This document shows positions 25,462 through 34,200 of a stretch of 64,000 bases of DNA, piece by piece (the stretch's first letter is position 1; each line of letters begins with the position of its first letter). The position numbers and the translations under genes are program-made. The notes under the pieces were generated by a model. The model was given only the letters and a program-made list of their open reading frames with translations, searched no databases and was not told where the DNA came from. Origin of the DNA: Bradyrhizobium sp. U87765 SZCCT0048 (lineage in GTDB: Bacteria > Pseudomonadota > Alphaproteobacteria > Rhizobiales > Xanthobacteraceae); NCBI RefSeq assembly GCF_018131225.1, contig NZ_JAFCMM010000001.1:186001-250000 (forward strand). Direction: 5' to 3'.

Positions 25462-25722
25462 ATGCGCAAGAGTGCGATGCGCAAGCCTGTCGCAGTCGTT
25501 CTCGGATGTCTTGCAGGCGCGATGGCCGCGGCGTGGATCGCGCCGGCCCGCACCGCAGGCAATGCCAGTTTCTGGGTCGTCGGCAGCTTCGTGAAGGGCT
25601 GCTGGATCGTCGAGCAAAATCCGCTCATCGACGGCGGCACGATCCAGTTTTCCGACGGTCCCTATCGCTCCAGGGACGACGCCGAACTCGCCAGGAGCAC
25701 GATCCGGGCCTGCAAGACGTGA
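25462..25722 (+). CDS. Small exported hypothetical protein
   Basis: An 86-residue protein. The N-terminal basic segment and hydrophobic stretch (VAVVLGCLAGAMAAAWIAP) form a signal peptide or anchor, followed by a compact domain (SFWVVGSFVKGCWIVEQNPL, then SDGPYRSRDDAELARSTIRA and CKT). Two cysteines in the mature part could pair. A ribosome site TGAGGAAAG precedes the ATG at 25462; frames starting further upstream are less likely. No family is recognised. Confidence 0.65.
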   Translation: MRKSAMRKPVAVVLGCLAGAMAAAWIAPARTAGNASFWVVGSFVKGCWIVEQNPLIDGGTIQFSDGPYRSRDDAELARSTIRACKT

Positions 25723-25935
25723 GAATCGAACACGACTTGAAGCCGGCAATGCATTGAGGTCGGCGAAGCTCGACGTGGCCAGGACCTGAGGCGGCTGCGC
25801 CGCCGGGACCGGCCCCCTCGCGCAAATTCCTCCATGTGGATTTCCGCCGGATCGCTCGAATTTTAACGTTCTGCTGAACGTGACGACAAACGTCCTCTGT
25901 CAGGGTGCAGGCCTCGGCACAAGAGGTTTTGGGTC

Positions 25936-26115
25936 ATGACGGACGTGGAATTCGACTACCTGCTGGATGCGGTGAGCGCCGCCGTGAGCCGCGCACCGGC
26001 CGAGCCGGTGTTCGATGACGGCCTCGACTTCGACCACCTGCCAGAGCCCGCCAATGACAACGGCGCGATCTGGCCCCACGAGCCGTTCCCCGACGGCTGG
26101 ACGGCGTCCTGCTGA
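25936..26115 (+). CDS. 59-residue acidic hypothetical protein
   Basis: A short open frame, MTDVEFDYLLDAVSAAVSRA to FPDGWTASC, with strongly acidic character and a PEPANDNGAIWPHEPFPDGW centre. The PANDN motif recurs in small rhizobial proteins of unknown function. Upstream DNA (TTGGGTC) gives only a weak ribosome site. Codon use (G/C in most third positions) supports coding. Confidence 0.5.
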   Translation: MTDVEFDYLLDAVSAAVSRAPAEPVFDDGLDFDHLPEPANDNGAIWPHEPFPDGWTASC

Positions 26116-26201
26116 GGCCACGCGGCTTACACCCGCGGCGATGGTTGACAGACCGTTATCGGGCGCCTGCGACGACATCGCGCCGGGAGCCTCTTGCAGT
26201 T

Positions 26202-26219
26202 TTTAAATGATCGATTAAA
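26202..26219. promoter_or_regulatory. Inverted repeat TTTAA-N8-TTAAA upstream of SDR gene
   Basis: TTTAAATGATCGATTAAA lies 33 bp before the SDR start in an A/T-rich stretch. It may be the operator or part of the promoter of the reductase gene; no regulator is assigned. Confidence 0.35.
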
Positions 26220-26251
26220 CCTCGCGGGGTCATTCCTCAGTGAGGTTCGCC

Positions 26252-27124
26252 ATGTTCACGTCCCGCCTGCTCGCCGGTCGCAACATCCTGGTCACCGGTG
26301 GAGGAACCGGCCTTGGCAAGGCGATGGCTCGCCGTTTCCTCGAACTCGGTGCTGACGTGCACATTTGCGGTCGCCGCAAGGGCGTCTGCGACGATACCGC
26401 CGCAGAGCTGATGCAGGCCCATGGCGGCAAGGTCACGAGCCACGGGCTCGACATCCGCGACAGCGCCGCCGTCGACGCCATGGTCGAAGGCATCTTCGCC
26501 GACAAGCCGCTCACCGACCTCATCAACAATGCCGCGGGGAATTTCATCTCGCGGACGCAGGATCTGACGCCGCGCGGTTTCGACGCCGTCGCCAACATCG
26601 TGATGCACGGCACATTCTACGTCACCCATGCGGTCGGCCGGCGCTGGATCGCGGGTCAGCATCGCGGCAATGTGGTGTCGATCGTGACCACCTGGGTTCG
26701 CAACGGCAGTCCCTATGTCGTGCCCTCGGCGATGAGTAAGGCGGCCGTTCATACCATGACCATGTCGCTGGCGAGCGAATGGGGCCGCTATGGCATCCGC
26801 CTCAACGCAATCGCACCCGGCGAAATTCCGACCGAGGGCATGAGCAAGCGCATCAAGCCGGGTGACGAGGCCGGGGCGCGCACCATCGCGGTCAATCCGA
26901 TGGGCCGGGTCGGCACCATGGAGGAGCTGCAAAATCTCGCCGTGTTCCTGATCTCCGGCGGCTGCGACTGGATCACCGGCGAGACCATTGCCATGGACGG
27001 CGCCCAGGCGCTCGCCAGCGGCGGCAGCTTCTATGAGCTGCGCAACTGGAGCGACGCCGACTGGACGGCGGCGCGCGACTCCATCAAGGCCCAGAACGAC
27101 AAGGACCGGGCCGGGCGCGCCTGA
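26252..27124 (+). CDS. SDR-family oxidoreductase, 2,4-dienoyl-CoA reductase-like
   Basis: A 290-residue NAD(P)-dependent short-chain dehydrogenase. The cofactor motif is TGGGTGLG (residues 13-20), with CGRRKG after beta-2 (Arg pair suggesting NADPH), NNAAGNF, and APGEIPTEGM near the C-terminal substrate lid. The usual YxxxK is replaced by SAMSK, giving Ser-x-x-x-Lys. This substitution is the hallmark of the 2,4-dienoyl-CoA reductase subgroup, which uses a different Tyr. It likely reduces dienoyl-CoA intermediates in breakdown of unsaturated fatty acids. ATG 26252 with GAGG upstream is preferred; GTG 26240 is possible. Confidence 0.85.
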   Translation: MFTSRLLAGRNILVTGGGTGLGKAMARRFLELGADVHICGRRKGVCDDTAAELMQAHGGKVTSHGLDIRDSAAVDAMVEGIFADKPLTDLINNAAGNFISRTQDLTPRGFDAVANIVMHGTFYVTHAVGRRWIAGQHRGNVVSIVTTWVRNGSPYVVPSAMSKAAVHTMTMSLASEWGRYGIRLNAIAPGEIPTEGMSKRIKPGDEAGARTIAVNPMGRVGTMEELQNLAVFLISGGCDWITGETIAMDGAQALASGGSFYELRNWSDADWTAARDSIKAQNDKDRAGRA

Positions 27125-27133
27125 GGCGCGGTG

Positions 27134-27445
27134 CTACTGCGGCATGGTGCGCGGACAAACCGTGGCGTAACGGTCGCGCCAGCCTTGGGCGGTGCGTACC
27201 CGCCCGCGCAGTTCTCGGAAGCAGCGCGGAACGCCTTCGTCATACTGCGAGTCGTAGGGAATGTAGGTGTAGCCCCAGCCACCGGGGCCGCCATAGCCGA
27301 ACGGACATCCCCAGCCATAGCCGAGACACGGCCCGAAATACGGCCCATGCCGGTAGCGATGCCAGTGGCCCGCCGAGGCCTCCGTCGCCATCGCCACACC
27401 CATGCCGGCCACCGCAAGCGCGATCAGCAGTCGTCGCAACACCAT
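27134..27445 (-). CDS. Small secreted Gly/Tyr-rich hypothetical protein
   Basis: A 103-residue protein with a signal peptide (MVLRRLLIALAVAGMGVAMA, cleavage near EASA) and a mature N-terminal half rich in Gly, Tyr, Pro and His (HWHRYRHGPYFGP, GWGCPFGYGGPGGWGYTY). A short conserved-looking C-terminus follows with two Cys (VPRCFRELRGRVRT, RYATVCPRTMPQ). Function unknown; such proteins are frequent in Bradyrhizobium genomes. Convergent with the SDR gene. Confidence 0.75.
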   Translation of the reverse strand: MVLRRLLIALAVAGMGVAMATEASAGHWHRYRHGPYFGPCLGYGWGCPFGYGGPGGWGYTYIPYDSQYDEGVPRCFRELRGRVRTAQGWRDRYATVCPRTMPQ

Positions 27446-27623
27446 TCCTGTCCCGTTCCCAACGCGTCGGTTCTTGGACGTCTCTTATAGGCGGCGACCC
27501 GGCGGAATGCGATCACTTCCCGGTGTCGGCCGCAGGGCCTGCCGTCGCAGGCCGCGGCCTTGCTGCCCGTCCGCCCTGCCCTTAAGTTTGCCTCGCCGGC
27601 CATCCACAGAGTTTGCGGGACCC

Positions 27624-28481
27624 ATGACATCACCCCTTCGCGTGCGCGCTATCGCGCCCGTCTTCGGCATCGGGCTGCTTGCCGGGCTTGTCATGGCTGA
27701 AGGCACCACCGCAATCGCCCAGTCAGCCGACCTCGTGCTGTGTGACCGCCTCGCCGCGGATCCAGCCGATCCGGACAAGCCTGCAGACGTCAAGGGCGTC
27801 GCCGAGGTCGCGCCGGCAGACATTGCCACCGCCCTGAAGTTCTGCCGCACGGCCTCCGCCGGATCGCGGCGGGCGCTCTACCAGCTCGGCCGCGCCTATG
27901 CCGCCAACGGCCAGAGTGCAGAAGCGATCGCCGCCTATCGCAAGGCCGCCGATCGCGGCAGTTCATCGGCGATGGTCGAACTCGGCGTGATGCAGGCGAC
28001 CGGCAACGGCATGGCCAGGGACGAGGACCAGGCGCGCCGCTTGTTCACCCGCGCGGCCGAAGCGGGCAATCCGCGCGGCGTCGTCAATCTTGCGGCGCTG
28101 TCGAAGTCGGGCGGTCCCCCTGCGGATCCCGTCAGATCGCGCACCATGCTGGCGAAGGCCGCGGAGGCCAACTCCGCCGAGGCGCAGTATCAGCTCGGCA
28201 TGATGATGGCCGATGGGCTCGGTGGCCCGCAGGACGACGTCGCCGCCCGCGGCCTGTTCGAGAAGGCTGCCGCGCAGGGCCACGCCGGCGCGCTCGAGCG
28301 CATGGGCGCGTTCACGCTTGCCGGGCGCGGCGGTCCGCAGGACAAGGGCGCCGCGAAAGCCTATTTCGAAAAGGCGGCGGCGCTCGGCAACGACGACGCC
28401 AAGGCCGCGCTCAAGCGCGCCGAGTGCCCCTACGTCATCAAGGACAAGCGCGGCAACGTCGTCACCAACCTGTGTTTTTAG
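27624..28481 (+). CDS. Sel1-repeat (TPR-like) secreted protein
   Basis: A 285-residue protein with an N-terminal signal peptide (IAPVFGIGLLAGLVMAEG, cleavage near AIAQ). About five Sel1-like repeats follow at residues 80-265, each with the A-x2-LG-x-(M/A)-Y...A-x2-Y-x-KAA pattern (ALYQLGRAYA, AEAQYQLGMMMADGLGG, GALERMGAFTLAGRGG, AKAYFEKAAALGNDDAKAAL). Two Cys pairs flank the array (LCDRL, FCRTA, ECPYV, NLCF). Sel1 arrays are scaffolds for protein-protein contacts; the partner is unknown. The ATG at 27624 is chosen because the signal peptide starts there. Confidence 0.85.
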   Translation: MTSPLRVRAIAPVFGIGLLAGLVMAEGTTAIAQSADLVLCDRLAADPADPDKPADVKGVAEVAPADIATALKFCRTASAGSRRALYQLGRAYAANGQSAEAIAAYRKAADRGSSSAMVELGVMQATGNGMARDEDQARRLFTRAAEAGNPRGVVNLAALSKSGGPPADPVRSRTMLAKAAEANSAEAQYQLGMMMADGLGGPQDDVAARGLFEKAAAQGHAGALERMGAFTLAGRGGPQDKGAAKAYFEKAAALGNDDAKAALKRAECPYVIKDKRGNVVTNLCF

Positions 28482-28491
28482 ACGCGCGGCG

Positions 28492-29034
28492 TCAGGACAA
28501 CGGCCTGACCATTGCGGTACGGACGCCGTCGTCGCCGGTCGCAATGAAGCCGAGACGTTCGTAGAGCCGGCGCGCGCGCGTATTGGCGCTGAGCACGGCA
28601 AGCGTCATGGATGTTGCTCCCAGCGTCTGCGCGGAGCGGCCGAGGCTGGTCATGACCTCCGCGCCGATGCCGTGTCCTCGCATCGTCTCGGCGACGACGA
28701 TGTCGACAAAATGGAGGACGCGCCGCTCGCCGTCACCGACAACCGCCACGATGACGCGACCGACGGACTGGCCGTCGCTGACGATGACGAGATGCTCGGC
28801 TCGAGGAAACGCCTGGCGGTAGCCGAGCTGCTGAGAGCGAAACTGTTGATCGAGCAGCATGGTCAGCATCGGCTCGGGCACGCCGGCAAACTGCGGCGCG
28901 CGATCGGCATGAAAAAGCGCGCGGACGAAGATGTCGTCCGCGGCGGACACCGGGCGTAATCGGATCCCGGAACCAAGCGGCCCGACCGCTGTGGCGATCG
29001 GGCCCGGACCGACGTCACGGTCGGCTGAGGTCAT
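28492..29034 (-). CDS. GNAT acetyltransferase, last gene of the tail-collar operon
   Basis: A 180-residue GCN5-type N-acetyltransferase. It shows IRLRPVSAADDIFVRALF in beta-1/alpha-1, FVDIVVAETMRGHGIGAEVM (acetyl-CoA pyrophosphate loop, R-G-x-G-I-G) and MTLAVLSANTRARRLYERLG. The start codon is four bases after the stop of the last tail-collar gene (TGA-GGCG-ATG), with a ribosome site (TGAGG) that spans that stop, so translation is coupled. This suggests the enzyme works on, or together with, the collar proteins. The substrate is unknown; acetylation of the collar proteins is only a hypothesis. Confidence 0.88.
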   Translation of the reverse strand: MTSADRDVGPGPIATAVGPLGSGIRLRPVSAADDIFVRALFHADRAPQFAGVPEPMLTMLLDQQFRSQQLGYRQAFPRAEHLVIVSDGQSVGRVIVAVVGDGERRVLHFVDIVVAETMRGHGIGAEVMTSLGRSAQTLGATSMTLAVLSANTRARRLYERLGFIATGDDGVRTAMVRPLS

Positions 29035-29038
29035 CGCC

Positions 29039-29569
29039 TCACGACGTGAAGGAGGGATAGACGCCGTTGATGCAGATGCAATAGATCATCGCCAGCGTCG
29101 GCTGATCGTTGGGATGCGCTTGCGAACCGCCGGTCGGGGTCATGGCATTGGGCGAGAATGTCGTGGTCGCGGGCAAGGGCAGGAACCCATTGAAGGAAGG
29201 ATCCATCGCGACATTCGACGCTCCGGTGGGGCCGGGAGTGGCACCGCTCGCCCCCGCCTTGGCCAGCTGCAGCCCATGTCTGTGCGCTGCCATCTCCTGT
29301 ATCATCAGATTTACAGTGTTGCTCCCCACCTGCTCGCCGATGACTCGCATCGAGAGAGCGGGCCCCTGCCCCTGGCTCATCGCCACCGTACCAACGAGAT
29401 TTGGCAGCGCAAAATTCACGGTGCCATTGCCGCCGTAATAGGTGCCGATCAAACTGTAGAGCGGTGTGTACTGATGAATTGCCAGCAGGCGTCCGTCACA
29501 GGGCAGCCAGTTGTTCGGATAAAATCCAAAGGCGAAGGCCTGGATCTCGCCGACATAAGAATCCGCCAT
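29039..29569 (-). CDS. Phage tail-collar domain protein (third copy)
   Basis: A 176-residue protein of the tail-collar / microcystin-dependent-protein family. It has the N-terminal YVGEIQAFAFGFYPNNWLPC, then LYSLIGTYYGGNGTVNFALP, NLVGTVAMSQGQGP, a central MAAHRHGLQLAKAG and the C-terminal QPTLAMIYCICINGVYPS. There is no signal peptide. It is the most divergent of three neighbouring paralogues, in which the DLRGR motif is NLVGT here. In phages such domains form tail-fibre tips or collars; stand-alone bacterial copies have no proved role. Followed after 4 bp by a GNAT gene. Confidence 0.9.
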   Translation of the reverse strand: MADSYVGEIQAFAFGFYPNNWLPCDGRLLAIHQYTPLYSLIGTYYGGNGTVNFALPNLVGTVAMSQGQGPALSMRVIGEQVGSNTVNLMIQEMAAHRHGLQLAKAGASGATPGPTGASNVAMDPSFNGFLPLPATTTFSPNAMTPTGGSQAHPNDQPTLAMIYCICINGVYPSFTS

Positions 29570-29603
29570 ATCTCATCTCCTGTTGATGTCTTGGCGAGCG
29601 TCG

Positions 29604-30140
29604 TCAGCCCTGGCTCGGATAGATGCCGACATAGGCTATGCAGAAGTTCGCCGTCAGCGTCGGCATCATGTTGTTGTGGGGAATACTGCTGCCATTGATC
29701 ACCACGCAGGGCGCCATCAGGTCGTAGCCCGCGACACTGGCCTGCGGCGCATAGAGATTGTGCAGAGATGAATTGGATGTGGCCAGATGAACGGTCGGGC
29801 CGGGCGTCTGGAACGTGGCAACCGTCGTGGATGACATCAGCCCGTGACTGTGCGACGGCATTTCCTGATCAAGCAGCGTATGGGTTTCTTGGCCGCCGAC
29901 CTGTCCGAGCACCCGCGGCGAAAGACCACCGGGGCCTGTCCCCTGCGATATCGGCACGCGCCCACGCAGATCCGGAACATTGAAGGTCTGAACGCCGTCG
30001 CCGCCATAGGTGGTGCCGATCAGCGCGTAGAGCACGTTATAATTCGCGATCGATAACGACTGACCGTTGCAGGCAAGCCAGCCATCCGGAATACGTGGAA
30101 ACCCAAACAGGCGAATTTCGCCGACATATTGGTCAGACAC
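29604..30140 (-). CDS. Phage tail-collar domain protein (second copy)
   Basis: A 178-residue tail-collar family protein: YVGEIRLFGFPRIPDGWLAC at the N-terminus, NVLYALIGTTYGGDGVQTFN, VPDLRGRVPISQGTGPG, the histidine motif MPSHSHGLM, a variable middle and C-terminal MMPTLTANFCIAYVGIYPS. No signal peptide or membrane segment. The P-x-H-x-H motif and the Thr/Ser-rich middle match the trimeric tip fold of short tail fibres in family knowledge. 34 bp separates it from the next collar gene. Confidence 0.92.
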   Translation of the reverse strand: MSDQYVGEIRLFGFPRIPDGWLACNGQSLSIANYNVLYALIGTTYGGDGVQTFNVPDLRGRVPISQGTGPGGLSPRVLGQVGGQETHTLLDQEMPSHSHGLMSSTTVATFQTPGPTVHLATSNSSLHNLYAPQASVAGYDLMAPCVVINGSSIPHNNMMPTLTANFCIAYVGIYPSQG

Positions 30141-30305
30141 AATCAGCTCCTGCGGTCGGCGGAGCCCTTTGCAACCCTTTGCAGCGATCAGCCTGATGCT
30201 TCAGGAAGAACCGCCGAAAAGGGCGCGCGCTCCGCGATGTCGAAAAGGCAATCTTTGGATTTGGATTTGCCACCGCGAATATTTCATCCGCGAGTGCTGT
30301 CCGCG

Positions 30306-30839
30306 TCACGGGCGCGACGGGAAAATGCCCTGCGTCGCGATGAGGTAATTGATCACCAGGAACGGCTGCATATTGTTATGCGCAAGATTGCCGCCGTCAT
30401 TGACCACGTTGGTCGACACAGAAAGCGGGACTTCCTGGCTGCCGGCGGTCGTGAAAATGGCTGTGACCGGATTGCCGGTCGTCGTCACGCCGAAGATGTT
30501 CGATGTCGGCGTCGACGATTTGCTGGATGCCGTCACGGTCGTCGCCTGAATCATGTGATTGTGCGACGGCAATTGCTGAACGTTGAGCGTTACGTTTTCC
30601 GTACCGCTCACCAGTCCCCAGGGAACGTTGTTGAAATTGCAGCCCAGAACCGCGCGGCCACGCAGGTCCGGCAATGCGAAGGTTCGGATGCCGTCTCCGC
30701 CATAGGTCGTGCCTATCAGCGAAAACAACGCTTGATTTGCCGAAATGGCGAGCAGCGCACCATTGCACAGGACCCACCCCTTCGGAATGATTCCGAAGCC
30801 CGCGGGCATAATTTGACCAACAAAGGGAGTGGCCGGCAT
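30306..30839 (-). CDS. Phage tail-collar domain protein (first copy)
   Basis: A 177-residue tail-collar family protein and first gene of the operon. It shows FVGQIMPAGFGIIPKGWVLC, LFSLIGTTYGGDGIRTFALP, the DLRGRAVLG motif, LPSHNHMIQ and C-terminal MQPFLVINYLIATQGIFPS. Compared with the other two copies the middle section (residues 100-150) is rich in Thr/Ser/Val and unrelated in sequence, as expected for a variable tip. It is divergent from the giant TIG-repeat autotransporter gene across 399 bp. 165 bp separate it from the second copy, so a further promoter there is possible. Confidence 0.92.
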   Translation of the reverse strand: MPATPFVGQIMPAGFGIIPKGWVLCNGALLAISANQALFSLIGTTYGGDGIRTFALPDLRGRAVLGCNFNNVPWGLVSGTENVTLNVQQLPSHNHMIQATTVTASSKSSTPTSNIFGVTTTGNPVTAIFTTAGSQEVPLSVSTNVVNDGGNLAHNNMQPFLVINYLIATQGIFPSRP

Positions 30840-31238
30840 AAGCAGCCTCTTGACGGTTAAATGATGTAAAGAAAGACGACTGAGTAAGGTGCGTAAAAAA
30901 ATACCGCATCATTTTAGGATGTCATTCCGCACAGGTCAAGCGCTTTGCAATCAATCTGGCGCAATGACGACCTTCGGCCCTCGTCTCTTTCTCATTTCTG
31001 ACCGTTCGTATGTTGCGCGTCCGCAACACAGCGCAGCGAAGAAGCTCGCGGCTATAGCGATGAACGACATCGCGTGTCGTCCGCTCTTGCAGTCGCGCCG
31101 AAAATCCAATGATGTAACCAAGATGATTTGAGAATTCTGGATCGCCAGTTTTGCGTTCGTCCATTTGTCGGACGAGCGGCGATCGGTACGGCGTCGATTT
31201 AGTACGCCGAGTGCGGCGCGGGTTTTAGCGCGCCGGGA
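30840..31238. promoter_or_regulatory. A/T-richer bidirectional promoter region with several inverted repeats
   Basis: This 399-bp stretch between the collar operon and the autotransporter is visibly richer in A and T than its surroundings (GGTGCGTAAAAAAATACCGC near 30890) and has no credible gene. Near the autotransporter start three inverted repeats stand in a row: TCGTCC-N7-GGACGA (31157-31175), CGGCGT-N9-ACGCCG (31189-31209) and CGGCGCG-N8-CGCGCCG (31214-31235). The last ends three bases before the annotated ATG and would cover its ribosome site if folded in the mRNA. Confidence 0.55.
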
Positions 31239-34200
31239 ATGAATGTTTCTACGTATTTCGAACGGCCTGATGTGCTGCGTCGCAGCGAAAATGGCCTCCA
31301 AAATATTCGGGTTTCGATGATGTTTTTGAGCCGCCTGCGAACATCGGCCGACGCGATCTCAAGCAAGCGATTGCAGGGATACGGCCTGTCACTTCAAGCG
31401 ATCTGTCGTTCAATTGTTGATGTCGTCGCCGTGCTCTCCCTTTCCCTGGGGCGCGCGATCTTGCGTTGTGGCACCGGACCCGGCCTGGCCATTCGATCAT
31501 CGTTGATCGTCGCTGCCGTCGCCTTTGCTCCGAGCATCGCCGAGGCGGCCTGCGACAACTCCGTGACATTCGCGACCGGCAAGGTCGGCGATTCCGTCAC
31601 GCTTCATACCGATACCTGCGCCGCCAACATCCTGAATACCGGGCTGTTCACGACCAACGCGCCGAACGTGCCGCAGAATTCCTATCCGATGGGGAACCCG
31701 CAAAACTTCAGCTTCGCGGTCCCCGGCGATACCACTGCGGCGAACAGCGCCAACGGAACGATCTACACGATCGCACCCGAGGTGGATGCAGGGTCTGGCA
31801 ACGGCACGACCAACTTCGGCTTTTATACGATCACGATCAAATCGCTGGGTTCGACGACGACCGATACGCTAACGCTCTACTCGTCGCCTGACGGCATCAC
31901 GGCGAGCACGCCGTTTCCGATCACTGTCCACAATCTCTCTCCCGGCACGCCGCCGTCGATCGCTGCCGCTTTCAGCCCGACGTCGATCACGACATCGGGC
32001 ACATCGACACTGACGCTCACCATCAGCAATCCCAATGCCTCGCTCAGCCTGAACGGCGTTGCGGTGGCTGCTGCGACCCTTCCCGCCAATCTTACCGGAT
32101 CAAGTCCCGCAACCACCTGTAGCGGCGGTACGGCTTCCTATAGCGCGGGAAGCGGTCTCTCCCTGTCCGGTGCGACACTCGGGAACAGTGCGTCCTGTAC
32201 GGTGACGTTGACGGTCTCGTCGACGGTGCCCGGCAACTACAGCTACACGAGCGGAGCGGTTTCGAGCACGTCCCCTGGTTTGGCGGGCTCCACAGCGACC
32301 ACTCCGACCGCGCTGACGGTCACAGCGCTTCCTCCGACCGTGACGTCGCTGTCCCCTACGACTGGCCCGGCCGCCGGTGGCACATCGGTGGTCATCACTG
32401 GCACTAACTTGACCGGGGCGACCGGTGCCGCGGGCGTCAAGTTCGGCACCACCAATGCCACGAGCTATGTGGTCAACAGCGCAACCCAGATCACGGCGAT
32501 CGCACCGGCCGGAACGGGGACGGTCGATGTCACGGTGACCACGTCAGGCGGCACCAGTGCGATCAGCGGCGCGGATCAGTACACCTATGTTGCGGCACCG
32601 ACCGTCTCGTCCGTCAACCCGACCAGCGGTCCGGGCAGCGGCGGAACGACCGTGACGATCACCGGCACGAACTTCACCGGTGCGAGCGCAGTCGCATTCG
32701 GCGGAACCGCTGCCGCAGGATTCTCCGTTGTCAACGCGACGCAGATCACGGCCACCGCCCCTGCGGGGAGCGGCACCGTAGACATCCGTGTCACGACGCT
32801 CGGCGGCACCAGCGCGATCAGCGCCGCTGACCAGTTCACATACATTCCGGCACCGACCGTCACAACGATCAGTCCGACCAGCGGGCCGACCGCGGGCGGC
32901 ACGACAGTGACCATCACCGGCACCAACTTTACCGGAGTGACGGCCGTCACGTTCGGCGCGACGAATGCGACGAGCTTCTCCTTCGTCAGCGCAACCTCGA
33001 TCACGGCCACCGCCCCGGCCGGCACCGGCACCGTCGATATCATCGTCACTACCCCAGGCGGCACCAGCGCGACGGGCGCAGGCGATCAATACACTTATGT
33101 CGCGGCACCGACGGTCACCGCGGTGTCCCCCACGGCGGGCCCGGCCACCGGCGGCACCTCGGTGGTGATTACCGGCACCAATCTGACAGGGGCGACCGGT
33201 GCCGCGGGAGTCAAGTTCGGCACCACCAATGCCACCAGCTATGTCGTCAACAGCGCGACCCAGATCACCGCAGTCGCGCCGGCCGGAACGGGGACGGTCG
33301 ATGTCACGGTGACCACGACAGGCGGCACCAGTGCGACAGGCGCAAGCGATCAGTACACCTATGTTCTGGCGCCAACGGTTACGTCCATCAGCCCGACCAG
33401 CGGTCCTGCCAGCGGCGGAACGACCGTCACGATCACTGGCACGAATTTCAGCGGCGCGACTGCAGTGACATTTGGCGGAACCGCAGCCGCCGGTTTCACC
33501 GTTGTCAGCGCGACCTCGATCACAGCCACGTCTCCAGCGGGAAGCGGTACCGTAGACATCCGTGTGACGACGCTCGGCGGCACCAGCGCGATCAGCGCCG
33601 CTGACCAGTTCACCTATATTCCGGCGCCGACCGTCACAACGATCAGTCCGACCAGCGGGCCGACCGCGGGTGGCACGACGCTGACCATCACCGGCACCAA
33701 CTTCACCGGAGTGACGGCCGTCAAGTTCGGCGCGACCAATGCGACGGGCTTCTCGTTCGTCAGCGCAACTTCGATCACGGCAACCGCCCCCGCCGGCACC
33801 GGCACCGTCGATATCACCGTCACAACTCCAGGCGGCACCAGCGCGACGGGCGCAGGCGATCAATACACTTATGTCGCGGCACCGACGGTCACGGCGGTGT
33901 CCCCCACGGCAGGTCCGACCGGCGGCGGCACCACGGTCGTCATCACGGGCACAGGCCTGTCCGGTGCCACGGCCGTCAAATTCGGTGCCACCAATGCGAG
34001 CGGTTTCACGGTGAACAGCGCGACCCAGATCACGGCGACCTCGCCGGCTGGAACGGGCACGGTTGATGTCACGGTGACCACGTCAGGCGGCACCAGTGCG
34101 ACCGGCGCCGCTGATCAATACACCTATGTTGCAGCGCCGACCGTCTCTTCCGTCAACCCGACCAGCGGTCCGGGCAGCGGCGGAACGACCGTGACGATCA

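Noticed and set aside
28492..30839. Prophage or tailocin remnant suggested by tail-collar proteins
   Set aside because: Only collar-domain genes are present. No structural, lysis, replication or integration genes lie within the window, and stand-alone collar triads occur outside prophages.
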